Shown here: positions 49,403 through 58,828 of the stretch, piece by piece | Numbering within the stretch: position 1 is the stretch's first letter | How the letters are laid out: each line of letters begins with the position of its first letter | Origin: Streptomyces alfalfae | Lineage (GTDB): Bacteria; Actinomycetota; Actinomycetes; Streptomycetales; Streptomycetaceae | Length of the DNA stretch: 64,000 nt | NCBI RefSeq assembly: GCF_004127445.1 | Contig: NZ_QEXM01000038.1 | Location: 124,001 to 188,000, forward strand | Direction of reading: 5' to 3' | Position numbers and translations under genes: made by a program | The notes under the pieces: generated by a model | What the model was told of the DNA's origin: nothing | The model's input: only the letters and a program-made list of their open reading frames with translations | Databases searched by the model: none

Positions 49403-49558
49403 CCGCGGTCCCCTTGTGCCTCTAATCAGGTCGGCTTCGGGTGGAATGGTCGAGGGGCGGGCGAACGTCCGTCAAATCGGTCTGAAGCGGGTGAAGCACC
49501 ATGTAACGGGCCGGAAGGTCCGGGGGCCGCCCGCACGGCGGCATACCCCGGTGAGGGG

Positions 49559-52500
49559 TCAATGACCCCCCTTGCCGAAATGATCCGCGTACGAACGCAT
49601 CAGCTCGGGGACCCGCTCGGGCAGGCCCGGCAACATGGCGCAGGCCTCGGCGAGTTCGGCGAAGCGGCGGCTGAACACCCGTGCCGCCACGTCCGCACGC
49701 GGGATCGGGGCCGGCTGCTCCGCCAGCTCGAAGGAGGGCCCCGCCGTGCGCCCCGGGCGGCCGGACGGCAGGGTGACCAGGTGCTCGGCCAGCGGCCGCA
49801 TCATCCCCGTCATGACGTCGATCGCCGCGTTCATGAGGCGGGAGCGCCGCAGACTGCTGTCCGCCGCGACACCGAAGTGCTGGACGATGAGCTGGTTCAT
49901 CAGGAAATACGCGTCGTTGAAGGCCACCAGGGCGGCACGGGCCCCGGGAGCGGTCACCTGGTCGCAGGCCGGGTTCCCCGCGTGCAGCGAGGGGTTGCGC
50001 AGCACCGGGTAGGCGGGGCTCCACGGCGGCCGTCGCCCCCGCGGGGACCCGTCCCCGTGGCGCTCCCCGTGGTGCTCGGCGGCCAGCAGCTCCGCTATCC
50101 GCAGGAACGTGTCGTAGTGCGACTCCTCCTCGGGCGCGGCGCCGGACAGCACGTTGCCCTCGCCGTGCTCGGTGACGAAGTCGACGGCGAACAGGGCGCT
50201 GGCCACGTCGTCCACCTCCAACTGGTAGTCGGGGTGCGCGGCGTCCACCGACCGGCGCATGAACAGATGGTGCTCGCCGCCGCCCCGCCCCCGCTCCACC
50301 ACGAAGAGGTCCGGCACGGTGGCGATGCCCTCGCGGATCGCGGCGTACAGATCGCTGAGCGACTGGTAGGGGTAGGGGCGGCCGTCCTCCCGCTCGCGCA
50401 CCGTGTCATCGGCGAGCCCCGCGCTGACGTCGTGCGGCTGCTCCAGGGCGATGAACCGCTGCACGCTGCCGGGACCGAACGCCTCCAGGCTCATGTCGAG
50501 CGGCATCCGCAGCCGGCTGTTGAGGGTCCCGAAGTCGATGCGCGGCATGTGGAACGGCAGCCCCATCGCGGTGATGATGTTGTTGATCACCAGAAAGTGC
50601 GTCATCTCCTCCCTGGCCACGCCCATCAGAGTGCCGCGGATGCCGTTGCTGAGGGTCTCCCCGCCGTCGCCGCACGCCAGGCGGAGCCGACGCGGGCTCC
50701 ACTCGCCGCGCCGCACCAGCTGCCGGCCCGCGCCGTACAGCGGGATCGACCACCCGGCGTACAAGTACTGGAGCATGACGGCGAGTTCGGCGGTGGCGGC
50801 CTCGCGCAGCGCCTCGTGGAGCTGTGCGCGCGTGGTGAGGGCGCCGTCGCGGACCCGCCGCGGCACCGTCCTCGGCGGTGGTCTGCGGTCGGCCTCGTCC
50901 TGCCGCAGATAGGCGAGCAGAAGTCTCGTCTGCGGCCCGGTCATGTCGCGGGTGGGCGGCATGTAGTAGGTCTTGTCCTTGTTGGCGGGGTCGCACATCA
51001 GCCAGATGAGCCGTGCGTAGGTGGCCACCCGGGAGCGGTCGGCGAGGCTGAAGATCTCGTCCTTCATGAACGAGTGGAGCAGTTCGTAGGGGGCGTACAC
51101 CTCCCGGTACAGCACCTCGAAGGTGACCTGGTCGCGGGGGATGTCGTCGAGGCGCCGGGTGTCGGGCAGGGCCCGCACGTCCACGGCGCAGACGGCGGGC
51201 CAGTAGCCGAGGCGGTCGTCGTTGTCGTACGCGCGGACGGCGGACCCGGGTTCGGCGGCGTCGCACGGCGGTTCGTCCCCGTCCGGCAGGACGAGCAGCC
51301 GGGTGGCGCCGGCGGAGGCGTGCCGGACGGCGAAGGAACCGCGCCCGTCGGCGTCGGTCGTCAGCGTGCAGGACGCCGCCCAGCCGCTGTCGTCACCGTC
51401 CTTCCGTGCCGCGCCGGGTCGCACGTCCACGATCCGTACGTCACCGCACCGCGCGCCCTCCGCCTCCGCCACGGGGTGACCCGGCAGCGCGCGCGGGTTG
51501 AAGAACTGCGTGACGCGCAGCGTGACCCCCGCCGCGGGAAGCCCCAGCCGGTAGGCGCGCAGTGCCACCTCCGCGGCGTCGCCGGAGGGTTCCGCCGGGT
51601 CGAGGAAGAGGGCGGAGTCGTCGACCAGGACCACCGTCTCCTCCTCGGCCAGCAGAACCCTCGGCCGCTGGTCCGGCAGCGTGCCCACGAGGACCAGGGG
51701 CTCGGCGGCGGGGGAGGAGTGCGTGGGGACGGTGACGAGCCCGCCCGTCAGGTCGGCGCCCGCGAGGTAGGCCCTGGCCGGCACGCGGGCGACCAGCCGC
51801 CCGGAGTCACGGGTGCGCAGCTCCAGGTCACCGACGTCGAGGCGCGGGCCGAGCGGGTGCAGGGGCCCGGGTCCCGGCTCGGCGCCCCGGTGGCGCACGG
51901 GGACGGCGGTGACGAGGTCGACCGTGGTGTGCGCGTCGGTCACGTGGACCGCGGCGTTGTGCAGCGGGGTCGCCGTGCCCGCACGGCGCGGCCCGCGGGC
52001 GGTGAGCGGACGCCCGGCCGGGCAGGTCCGCTCCTCTTCGCGGCGCCAGGGCGCGAGGGTGCCGCGCAGCTGCCAGACGTCAGGGGCGTCGTGGGCGCGG
52101 GGCGTGGCCATGTTGGTGAGCGCGAAGCGCACGACGAGCCCCGCGAACTCGCCTTCTGCCACGCGTTCGCGCAGCAGCCGGGCCGCATCGGAGGCCTCCG
52201 TCTCGTCGGCCCAGGTCAGGCCGTGCGCGGACGGGACGGCGAACTGGTGGACCACCGAACGCGCGAACTCGTCGGCCAACGGGTGGTCCCCGGGGTCGAG
52301 GACGTACCGGGAGTTCTGCCTGCGCGGCGGCTGAAGGCCCGTCACGTCGCCGGTCGCCAGATAGCCGACCTCGTGCGAACGGCCTTTCCTGCCGAAGCCG
52401 AACCGGCCGACCATGAGGGTGGTGGTCCAGCGCGACGCCGGGTCGATGTCGAGGACGCGGGCCCGGTTGTACGTGGTCGACAGGTAGTCGTTGTAGTGGC

Positions 52501-52858
52501 CCCACATGTCGACGTGCCGGCCCACGACGGGGTCGGACGTGTCGGTCTCCCCCGGGACGCGTTCCCACGCGGTGATGCGGGCGTCCACCCAGAAGTGCCC
52601 GTTGCCGCCGAAGTTCCAGCCCTTGACGGTGCTGAACCGCCCCTCGGGGGTGACCCGGCCGTCCGGCTCGAAGCGCCGCCCCAGCCGGTCGAGGTGCTCG
52701 TGGTACTCCCGCGGCGGCCGGTCCAGCGGGAACGGCCGTCCGTCCGCGGTCAGGGCGCGGTGGCGGGCGAGGTCGTAGAGGCCGCCGCGCGGGCCGGTGG
52801 GCAGCCGGGTCACCGCGGTGCCCGCGAAGTGCAGCCGGGGGAGGTCGAAGATGCTCAC
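49559..52858 (-). CDS. VioB/RebD/StaD-like iminophenylpyruvate dimer (chromopyrrolate-type) synthase
   Basis: A 1099-residue protein of the family that couples two amino-acid imines. VioB/RebD features include the N-terminal M-S-I-F-D-L-P-R-L-H-F-A-G-T-A, V-V-G-R-H-V-D-M-W-G-H-Y-N-D-Y, and a C-terminal ferritin-like domain with E-L-A-V-M-L-Q-Y-L-Y-A-G and E-E-M-T-H-F. With the adjacent oxidase it would join two indolepyruvate imines into a chromopyrrolic-acid-type bisindole. GTG 52858 overlaps the oxidase stop (GTGA), so the pair is coupled, as rebO-rebD and vioA-vioB are. Length is within the family range (about 1000-1110). Confidence 0.9.
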   Translation of the reverse strand: MSIFDLPRLHFAGTAVTRLPTGPRGGLYDLARHRALTADGRPFPLDRPPREYHEHLDRLGRRFEPDGRVTPEGRFSTVKGWNFGGNGHFWVDARITAWERVPGETDTSDPVVGRHVDMWGHYNDYLSTTYNRARVLDIDPASRWTTTLMVGRFGFGRKGRSHEVGYLATGDVTGLQPPRRQNSRYVLDPGDHPLADEFARSVVHQFAVPSAHGLTWADETEASDAARLLRERVAEGEFAGLVVRFALTNMATPRAHDAPDVWQLRGTLAPWRREEERTCPAGRPLTARGPRRAGTATPLHNAAVHVTDAHTTVDLVTAVPVRHRGAEPGPGPLHPLGPRLDVGDLELRTRDSGRLVARVPARAYLAGADLTGGLVTVPTHSSPAAEPLVLVGTLPDQRPRVLLAEEETVVLVDDSALFLDPAEPSGDAAEVALRAYRLGLPAAGVTLRVTQFFNPRALPGHPVAEAEGARCGDVRIVDVRPGAARKDGDDSGWAASCTLTTDADGRGSFAVRHASAGATRLLVLPDGDEPPCDAAEPGSAVRAYDNDDRLGYWPAVCAVDVRALPDTRRLDDIPRDQVTFEVLYREVYAPYELLHSFMKDEIFSLADRSRVATYARLIWLMCDPANKDKTYYMPPTRDMTGPQTRLLLAYLRQDEADRRPPPRTVPRRVRDGALTTRAQLHEALREAATAELAVMLQYLYAGWSIPLYGAGRQLVRRGEWSPRRLRLACGDGGETLSNGIRGTLMGVAREEMTHFLVINNIITAMGLPFHMPRIDFGTLNSRLRMPLDMSLEAFGPGSVQRFIALEQPHDVSAGLADDTVREREDGRPYPYQSLSDLYAAIREGIATVPDLFVVERGRGGGEHHLFMRRSVDAAHPDYQLEVDDVASALFAVDFVTEHGEGNVLSGAAPEEESHYDTFLRIAELLAAEHHGERHGDGSPRGRRPPWSPAYPVLRNPSLHAGNPACDQVTAPGARAALVAFNDAYFLMNQLIVQHFGVAADSSLRRSRLMNAAIDVMTGMMRPLAEHLVTLPSGRPGRTAGPSFELAEQPAPIPRADVAARVFSRRFAELAEACAMLPGLPERVPELMRSYADHFGKGGH

Positions 52859-54327
52859 CGCGCCCCCTTGAGGGCCTCGTCGATCTCCGTCACCGCGGTG
52901 AGCGCCGACTCGATGGCGCCGTTGATCCACGCCGGGGTGGCCGAGCAGTGCTCCCCGGCGAAGAACAGCCGTCCCTGCGGGCGGGCGGCCCGCCGCATCT
53001 CGTCGGCGCACCGGCCGGCGTCTCTGCCCCAGCGCCAGCGGCGCGAGGTGCAGCCGTTGCTCCAGCGGTTGCCCGCCCACGCGATGCTCGCCGCGTCGAG
53101 GACGGCACCCGGCTCCTTGAGCTGCGGGTACAGCAGGGAGAGTTCCTCGACGGCGGCGGCGTGCCGGACCTGTGCGGGGAACCGCCCGAGGAGGTCGGCG
53201 TCCTCGGCGATCGCGTACGAGCCGAGCAGTGTCGCCCCCTTGGCCGGATCGCCCTCGCACGGCGGGTAGTAGGTCTGCCGGGCGCGCCCGCCGGTCGCCG
53301 AGGCCCCGCCCCGGGTGCCGTCCGCCTCCCAGAAGGCGTCGCGGCAGTGCAGGGCCACCTTCGTCGCGGCGCCGTACTCGACGCTGCTGATGACCTCGCG
53401 CTTGTCGTCGTCGATGCCGGTCAGCGCCATGCCGCGCAGCACGGAGAAGGGCAGCGTGCACAGGACGGCCGAGAACGCGCGCGTCAACTCCCGCCCGCCG
53501 ACCCGCAGTTCCACGCCCGCCCGGTCGCGTTCGGCGTGCAGCGTGACCACCTCATGGCCCATCAGGACCGGCGCGCGCAGGCGCTCGGCGAGGCGGTCGA
53601 CGATCCGGCTCATCCCTCCGCTGAGGCACATCAGGTCGGTGTCGGTCTCCAACAGGAGATCGTCGAGGAAGCCGCAGAGCCTCGGGCTGCAACCGGCCCG
53701 CAGGCCGGGGTGGTCGCGGAACACCGGGCCGAGATGGAGCCGGTCGGCCCGTACGCCGTGGACGTACGGCGTGAGGTCGGTGTCGTCGGCGAGCGGGAGG
53801 AGGGTGGTGAGTTCGGACGCGAGATTGTCCCGCAATTCGGCCGGCGCGACCGCGCGGACGAGCGCGGTCAGCCACGCGCCGAACAGCAGGGTGTGTTCCT
53901 TGTACGAGGCCCTGCGCGCCGCGGGAAGGAGACCGTGCAGATCCGCCAGGAGGGGGGCGGCGGCGTCCTTGACCCGGACGAAACCCTTTCCGGTGGTCAC
54001 GTAATTGTTGTCGTCGCTGAGGATGGTGCGAAAGGGCCGCAGCGCCGATTCGAGACCGAGCTTCTTCACGTACCGCATCGTCAGTTCATGGGAGGACGGA
54101 ATGCGCATCGCGCCGAGTTCCGCGTACGGAGCGTCGTGCGCCGTGCCGAACCGGTGGGTGTAGACCCGGCCGCCGATCCGCTCACTGCCTTCCATGACCG
54201 TCACCCGGTGGCCCAGGGCCTCCAGTTCACCCGCCGCCACCAAGCCCGCGACACCCGCGCCGAGGACGGCGACGTCCACGCCGTCGTCCGCCGCTTCTTC
54301 CTGCTCCAACTGCGTTGATGCCCACAT
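52855..54327 (-). CDS. flavin-dependent L-amino acid oxidase (RebO/VioA-like)
   Basis: A 490-residue flavin amine oxidase. FAD motif: V-A-V-L-G-A-G-V-A-G-L-V-A-A-G-E-L, then E-G-S-E-R-I-G-G-R-V-Y-T-H. C-terminal F-F-A-G-E-H-C-S-A-T-P-A-W-I-N-G-A-I-E-S-A completes the FAD site. No signal peptide. In homologous clusters it oxidises tryptophan or chlorotryptophan to the imine used by the partner synthase. ATG 54327 is the likely start. It is divergent from the halogenase at 54548. Confidence 0.88.
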   Translation of the reverse strand: MWASTQLEQEEAADDGVDVAVLGAGVAGLVAAGELEALGHRVTVMEGSERIGGRVYTHRFGTAHDAPYAELGAMRIPSSHELTMRYVKKLGLESALRPFRTILSDDNNYVTTGKGFVRVKDAAAPLLADLHGLLPAARRASYKEHTLLFGAWLTALVRAVAPAELRDNLASELTTLLPLADDTDLTPYVHGVRADRLHLGPVFRDHPGLRAGCSPRLCGFLDDLLLETDTDLMCLSGGMSRIVDRLAERLRAPVLMGHEVVTLHAERDRAGVELRVGGRELTRAFSAVLCTLPFSVLRGMALTGIDDDKREVISSVEYGAATKVALHCRDAFWEADGTRGGASATGGRARQTYYPPCEGDPAKGATLLGSYAIAEDADLLGRFPAQVRHAAAVEELSLLYPQLKEPGAVLDAASIAWAGNRWSNGCTSRRWRWGRDAGRCADEMRRAARPQGRLFFAGEHCSATPAWINGAIESALTAVTEIDEALKGAR

Positions 54328-54547
54328 GGCAGTCGACTGTGCGCGATCACCGTCCGCCGCCACATCCCCAAGTCGGGGCCGCTCACCGACAGTGAATGAG
54401 GGCCCGCGGAACGCACGTACGAGGGGTGTGCGGGTCATCCCACGTGATCGCGTAGGTTGCACGCCCGGCCCTGCTCCGCCGGTGCCGACCGCTCATACGC
54501 TGAACGGAATCCGGCTTTCCGAGACACAGTTGGAGGGGGTTCCTGGC
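54328..54547. promoter_or_regulatory. divergent promoter region of the bisindole genes
   Basis: 220 bp between the oxidase and halogenase starts hold no gene. A TAGGTT (about 54451) could be a -10 box for the halogenase, whose ribosome site is GGAGGGGG (54532-54539). This is the natural binding place for the cluster LAL regulator. Confidence 0.5.
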
Positions 54548-56143
54548 ATGGACCAAAGGGTCAAGGAAATCGTGATTCTGGGCGGTGGCACCGCGGGCTG
54601 GATGTCGGCCGCCTATCTGGCGAAGAAACTGGGGGAGACGGTACGCGTCACGGTCCTGGAAGCGCCGTCCATTCCGCGGATCGGCGTCGGAGAGGCCACC
54701 GTGCCGAACCTGCAGAGGGTCTTCTTCGACCAGCTCGGCCTCTCCGAGGAAGAGTGGATGCCCGAATGCAACGCGGCCTACAAAGTAGCCGTCAAGTTCA
54801 TCAATTGGTGCACGCCCGGAAAGGGCGAGGCGCGGGCGCGTGAGATCGACGGCCGTCCGGACCACTTCCACCACCCCTTCGGGCTCCTGCCCGAACACGA
54901 GGGCCTGCCTCTCTCGCACTACTGGGTCTACAACCGCAAGCACGGCGTCACCGGGAAGCCCTTCGACTACGCCTGCTTCCCCGGCGTCGCGATCATGGAC
55001 GCGCTCAAGGCGCCCCGCGACCACGGGGGCGAGCCGGTCACCCGCTACGCCTGGCACTTCGACGCCCATCTGGTCGCCGACTTCCTGCGCCGCCACGCCA
55101 CGGAGAAGCAGAACGTCACGCACGTCCAGGACGAGATGGTGGAGGCGCGCAGGGACGGGCGCGGCTTCGTCACCGCCCTGCGGACGAAGTCGGGGGCCGT
55201 CATCGAGGGCGACCTGTTCATCGACTGCTCGGGCTTCCGCGGGCTGCTGATCAACCAGGCCATGGAAGAGCCGTTCGTCGACATGAGCGACCATCTGCTG
55301 TGCGACAGGGCGGTGGCGTACGCCCTGCCGAACGACGACGAGGCGAACGGCGTCGAGCCGTACACCTCGGCGATCGCGATGGAGTCCGGCTGGACGTGGA
55401 AGATCCCGATGCTCGGCCGCTTCGGCACCGGCTACGTCTACTCCGACGCCTTCGCCGACCAGGACCGGGCCACCACCGACTTCTGCCGGATGTGGGGGCT
55501 CGACCCGGACGAGGTGGGCGACCGGCTCAACCACGTCCGCTTCCGCGTCGGCAGGAACCGCCGCGCGTGGGTGAAGAACGTCGTCAGCGTCGGCCTGGCC
55601 TCCTGCTTCCTGGAGCCGCTGGAGTCGACCGGCATCTACTTCATCACCGCGGCGCTCCACCATCTCGCGAAACACTTCCCCGACCAGCGCTTCGACGCCG
55701 TGCTCGCCGACCGCTTCAACGCGGAGATCGAGGCGATGTTCGACGACACCCGGGACTTCATCCAGGCGCACTTCGCGCTCTCCCCGCGCACCGACACGCC
55801 CTTCTGGAAGGCGAACAAGGACCTCCACCTCCCCGAGGGGATCAAGGAGAAGGTCGCCATGTACCGCGCGGGGCTGCCGATCAACCAGCCGGCGAGCACG
55901 GAGGGCGCCTACTACGACAACTTCGACGTGGAGTTCCGCAACTTCTGGACGAACGGCAGCTACTACTGCGTCTTCGCCGGCCTCGGCCTGGAGCCGGACC
56001 ACCCGCTGCCCGCCCTCATGCACCACCCCGACGCGGCCGAGGGCGCCCAGCACCTGTTCGACCGGGTCGCCGAGGAGCAGCGGAAGCTGGCCGACACGCT
56101 GCCCTTGAACCACGAGTACCTCCGCCGGCTCCACGGCGCATGA
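54548..56143 (+). CDS. FADH2-dependent tryptophan halogenase
   Basis: A 531-residue halogenase of the PrnA/RebH class. G-G-G-T-A-G-W binds FAD, Lys79 in A-Y-K-V-A-V-K-F is the catalytic lysine at its canonical position, and the W-x-W-x-I-P signature is present (G-W-T-W-K-I-P). It chlorinates (or brominates) the indole of free tryptophan; regiochemistry cannot be told by eye. ATG 54548 has GGAGGGGG 8 nt upstream. Its stop overlaps the flavin reductase start, giving coupled supply of FADH2. Confidence 0.93.
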   Translation: MDQRVKEIVILGGGTAGWMSAAYLAKKLGETVRVTVLEAPSIPRIGVGEATVPNLQRVFFDQLGLSEEEWMPECNAAYKVAVKFINWCTPGKGEARAREIDGRPDHFHHPFGLLPEHEGLPLSHYWVYNRKHGVTGKPFDYACFPGVAIMDALKAPRDHGGEPVTRYAWHFDAHLVADFLRRHATEKQNVTHVQDEMVEARRDGRGFVTALRTKSGAVIEGDLFIDCSGFRGLLINQAMEEPFVDMSDHLLCDRAVAYALPNDDEANGVEPYTSAIAMESGWTWKIPMLGRFGTGYVYSDAFADQDRATTDFCRMWGLDPDEVGDRLNHVRFRVGRNRRAWVKNVVSVGLASCFLEPLESTGIYFITAALHHLAKHFPDQRFDAVLADRFNAEIEAMFDDTRDFIQAHFALSPRTDTPFWKANKDLHLPEGIKEKVAMYRAGLPINQPASTEGAYYDNFDVEFRNFWTNGSYYCVFAGLGLEPDHPLPALMHHPDAAEGAQHLFDRVAEEQRKLADTLPLNHEYLRRLHGA

Positions 56144-56679
56144 GCACCGCCGACCCGTCGTCGGCGGACGTCGACGACTACCGCAGTCTGATGAGCGCGT
56201 TCCCGACCGGGGTGGCGGTCGTGACCAGCCTGGACACGGACGCGCAGCCGCGAGGGGCCACCTGCTCCTCGCTGTGCAGCGTCACCCTGACCCCGCCCAC
56301 CCTGCTGCTGTGCCTCAACACCACCAGCAGCACGCTCTCGGCCATCCGCGGCAGCGGCGGCTTCGCCGTGAACCTGCTGAACTCCTGCGCCCGCGACACC
56401 GCCGTCAAGTTCTCCACCCCCGTCGACGACCGGTTCGCGACGGTGACGTGGCGGCGGTTCGGGAGCTCGGGCCATCCCTGGCTGGTGCGGGACGCCTTCG
56501 CGGTGGCCGAGTGCCGGGCCACCGAGCTGTCCACGGTCGGCAGCCACACCGTGGTGCTCGGCCGGGTGGTCAGCAGCTTCTCGCTTCCGGGAGTGCCCCT
56601 GCTGTACGGCCTGCGGCAGTTCTCCCGGTGGGCGCCGCAGCCCCAAGAAGCGCATCCGTACGCCCCCGAGGGCGTGTGA
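56140..56679 (+). CDS. flavin reductase (supplies FADH2 to the halogenase)
   Basis: A 179-residue member of the flavin-reductase-like family: F-P-T-G-V-A-V-V-T, G-A-T-C-S-S-L-C-S-V-T-L-T-P-P, and V-N-L-L. RebF-type enzymes reduce FAD with NADH. ATG 56140 overlaps the halogenase stop by 4 nt. Role and partner are clear from position. Confidence 0.9.
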   Translation: MSTADPSSADVDDYRSLMSAFPTGVAVVTSLDTDAQPRGATCSSLCSVTLTPPTLLLCLNTTSSTLSAIRGSGGFAVNLLNSCARDTAVKFSTPVDDRFATVTWRRFGSSGHPWLVRDAFAVAECRATELSTVGSHTVVLGRVVSSFSLPGVPLLYGLRQFSRWAPQPQEAHPYAPEGV

Positions 56680-56709
56680 CGAACGATCCGGTCGACAGAG
56701 AGGCAGCTC

Positions 56710-57609
56710 ATGCCCCCCCGACGTGGCGTCCCAGGACGCGTCCCTCCCACCCGCCGCCCCACCTCCCGGGGTCATCGAGACCTCCTACGACTTCGCCGCC
56801 GAACTGCTGTCGAAGCTGGGCGGCAGCAACTTCCACTGCGGGTGGTGGGATTCCCCCGCGGACCCCAGGAGCCTCGCCGAGGCGCAGGACCACCTGACCG
56901 GGAAGGCCATCGCCGAACTGGCGGTGGGGCCGGGCGACAAGGTGCTCGACCTGGGCTGCGGCATGGGCGTCCCGGCCCTGCGGATCGCCCGGGAGACCGG
57001 GGCGGACGTGCTGGGCGTGTCCGTCGTCCCGAGCCACATCGAGGAGGCGACGCGCCACGCCGCCAGGGAGGGCCTGGCGGACAAGGTCCGCTTCGAGGTG
57101 GCCGACGCCCACCACCTGGCCTGCCCGGAGGCGAGCTTCGACGCCGTCGTGGCCATCGAGTCCCTGGGGCACATGGACCGCCCCGTCGTGCTCCCCCTCC
57201 TGGCCAGGGCCTTGAAGCCGGGCGGCAGGCTCGTGGCGTGCGACTACTTCCTCCACGGCTCGGCGAGCGCCGCCCAGCAGGCGGTGGCCGAGGCGTTCCG
57301 GGGCATCGCGCTGCTCAGCGAGTACCCGCGGCCCGAACAGATCGCCCGGCAGATCGCGGACGCCGGGCTCGACCTGCTGGAGTTCCACGACGTGACCGAC
57401 CGGACGTCGACGCCGACGTACGCCCGCTTCGGCCGGATCTTCAGGGAGGAGGTCGCGCCCGCGCTCGCGGCGGCGCACAGCGAGGAGTTCCTCCAGGGGT
57501 TCCTGGACCTCTTCGCCGGCTCGGACGCCTGCGGGGGCCGCACCACTACACCCAGTGGACCGCCCGCCGTCCCGCTCGCTCCGGCGCCACCGTTGACAGT
57601 CTCGGCTAA
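56710..57609 (+). pseudogene. RebM/SAM-dependent methyltransferase with two homopolymer frameshifts
   Basis: The core (about 56723-57532) is a RebM-like methyltransferase: V-L-D-L-G-C-G-M-G-V-P-A-L-R (SAM motif I), V-S-V-V-P-S-H-I-E-E-A, and I-E-S-L-G-H-M-D. A ribosome site (GAGAGG) points to ATG 56710, but a run of seven C puts it out of frame with the core; six C would give M-P-P-D-V-A-S. Near the end, a five-G run (57533-57537) again shifts frame: six G would give G-P-H-H-Y-T-Q-W-T-A-R-R-P and a stop at 57607-57609. As written, translation from GTG 56723 runs to 57835 over the next gene. In this cluster it may methylate a carboxylate or nitrogen. Confidence 0.75.
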
Positions 57610-57639
57610 TGGCGTTAGCTTACGGCTAACAACGTTAGC
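57605..57639. promoter_or_regulatory. four-half-site TetR-type operator
   Basis: Half-sites are GCTAAT (57605), GTTAGC (57614), GCTAAC (57625) and GTTAGC (57634), spaced 3, 5 and 3 nt. This makes two 15-bp palindromes whose starts are 20 bp apart, just upstream of the hydrolase start (57657) and overlapping the methyltransferase end. No TetR gene is in the window. Confidence 0.75.
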
Positions 57640-57656
57640 TGAAGCTGGGGGACGAC

Positions 57657-58493
57657 ATGACCGAGTACCTCGCCGTCGACGGCGGCGCCCTCGCGTACGA
57701 GGTGACGGGGACGGGCCCGCTGGTCGTGCTCGCGCACGGGATGGGCGACAGCCGTGCCGCGTACCGGGCGGTGGTCCCGGAGCTGGCGGCGGCGGGGTAC
57801 CGGGTCGCAGCGGTCGACCTGCGCGGCTGCGGTGAGTCCAGCGTCGACTGGCCGGCCTGGAGCCGTACGGCGATCGCCGGTGATCTGCTCGCCCTCGTCC
57901 GGCACTTGGGCGGTCCCGCCGTGCTCGTCGGCCACTCGGTGTCGGGCGGCGCCGCCACCATCGCCGCCGCGCGGGAACCCGGGGTGATCAGCGCGGTGGT
58001 GGAGTTGGCGCCCTTCACCCGCGCGCAGTCGGTCCGCCTCGGCGATCTGCGGGTCAAGCGGTTCCGGCAGGGCATGCTGCGCCTGCTCGGCACGGGCCTG
58101 TTCGGCAGTCTGCCGCTCTGGCGCTCGTACCTCGACGTGGCCTACCCCGGGGTGAAGCCGGCCGACTGGGACGAGCGGCTCGGCCGCGTGGACTCCCTGC
58201 TGCGCGAGCCGGGCCGGATGAAGGCCGTGCGGGGCATGGGCCGCAGCACCCCGGCCGACGCGGGCGCACAGCTCGGCAACGTCCGCTGCCCGGTCCTCGT
58301 CGTGATGGGCACGCTCGACCCCGACTGGGCCGATCCGCACGCCGAGGGCGCGGCAATCGTCGAGGCGCTGCCGCCCGGCCTCGGCCGCCTGGAGATGATC
58401 GACGGCGCCGGTCACTACCCGCACGACCAGTTTCCCGACCGGGTCACCGCGCTGGTGCTCGGATTCCTCGGGGAGAAGGCCGCGCGGGGGTGA
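57657..58493 (+). CDS. alpha/beta hydrolase
   Basis: A 278-residue hydrolase with V-V-L-A-H-G-M-G-D (oxyanion), D-L-R-G-C-G-E-S, nucleophile G-H-S-V-S-G-G (about residues 96-102), an acid likely in L-D-P-D-W, and the catalytic His in G-A-G-H-Y-P. It is typical of Streptomyces hydrolases under TetR control. GGGGGA precedes ATG 57657. The operator at 57605-57639 implies repression by an absent or distant TetR. Membership in the bisindole cluster is possible but not shown. Confidence 0.85.
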   Translation: MTEYLAVDGGALAYEVTGTGPLVVLAHGMGDSRAAYRAVVPELAAAGYRVAAVDLRGCGESSVDWPAWSRTAIAGDLLALVRHLGGPAVLVGHSVSGGAATIAAAREPGVISAVVELAPFTRAQSVRLGDLRVKRFRQGMLRLLGTGLFGSLPLWRSYLDVAYPGVKPADWDERLGRVDSLLREPGRMKAVRGMGRSTPADAGAQLGNVRCPVLVVMGTLDPDWADPHAEGAAIVEALPPGLGRLEMIDGAGHYPHDQFPDRVTALVLGFLGEKAARG

Positions 58494-58515
58494 GGGCAGC
58501 GGTCCCGCGGCCCCG

Positions 58516-58818
58516 CTAGCCGAGCGTCAGGTCCACGCGGACCGGGCCCGCGGCCGTGGCCCGCGCCCCCGGTTCCACCCGGACGGTGGCCTCGGCCGTG
58601 CCCGACGGGCCGAGGAGCGGGTCCGCCCGGCACATGAGGGTGTACGAGCCCGGCGAGGGGACGCCGAGGGAGAAGCGCCCCTCGGCGTCCGTCAGGGCAG
58701 CGATGTCCGGCAGGGGCCGGGGGCCGTCGGTGAACAGGACGTGCGCGCCCGCCACCGGTGCGCCCGAGGCGTCGCGGACGACACCGGTGATCTCCACTCC
58801 GGGACTGCTGCCGCTCAT
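58516..58818 (-). CDS. carboxypeptidase-regulatory-like (Ig-fold) domain protein
   Basis: A 100-residue single domain: I-T-G-V-V-R-D-A-S-G-A-P-V-A-G-A-H-V, D-A-E-G-R-F-S-L, and G-S-Y-T-L. These are the usual strands of carboxypeptidase-regulatory-like domains. It has no signal peptide. It lies 10 bp downstream of the protease gene on the same strand and is probably co-transcribed and functionally linked to it. Confidence 0.8.
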   Translation of the reverse strand: MSGSSPGVEITGVVRDASGAPVAGAHVLFTDGPRPLPDIAALTDAEGRFSLGVPSPGSYTLMCRADPLLGPSGTAEATVRVEPGARATAAGPVRVDLTLG

Positions 58819-58828
58819 CGGGGTCGGT

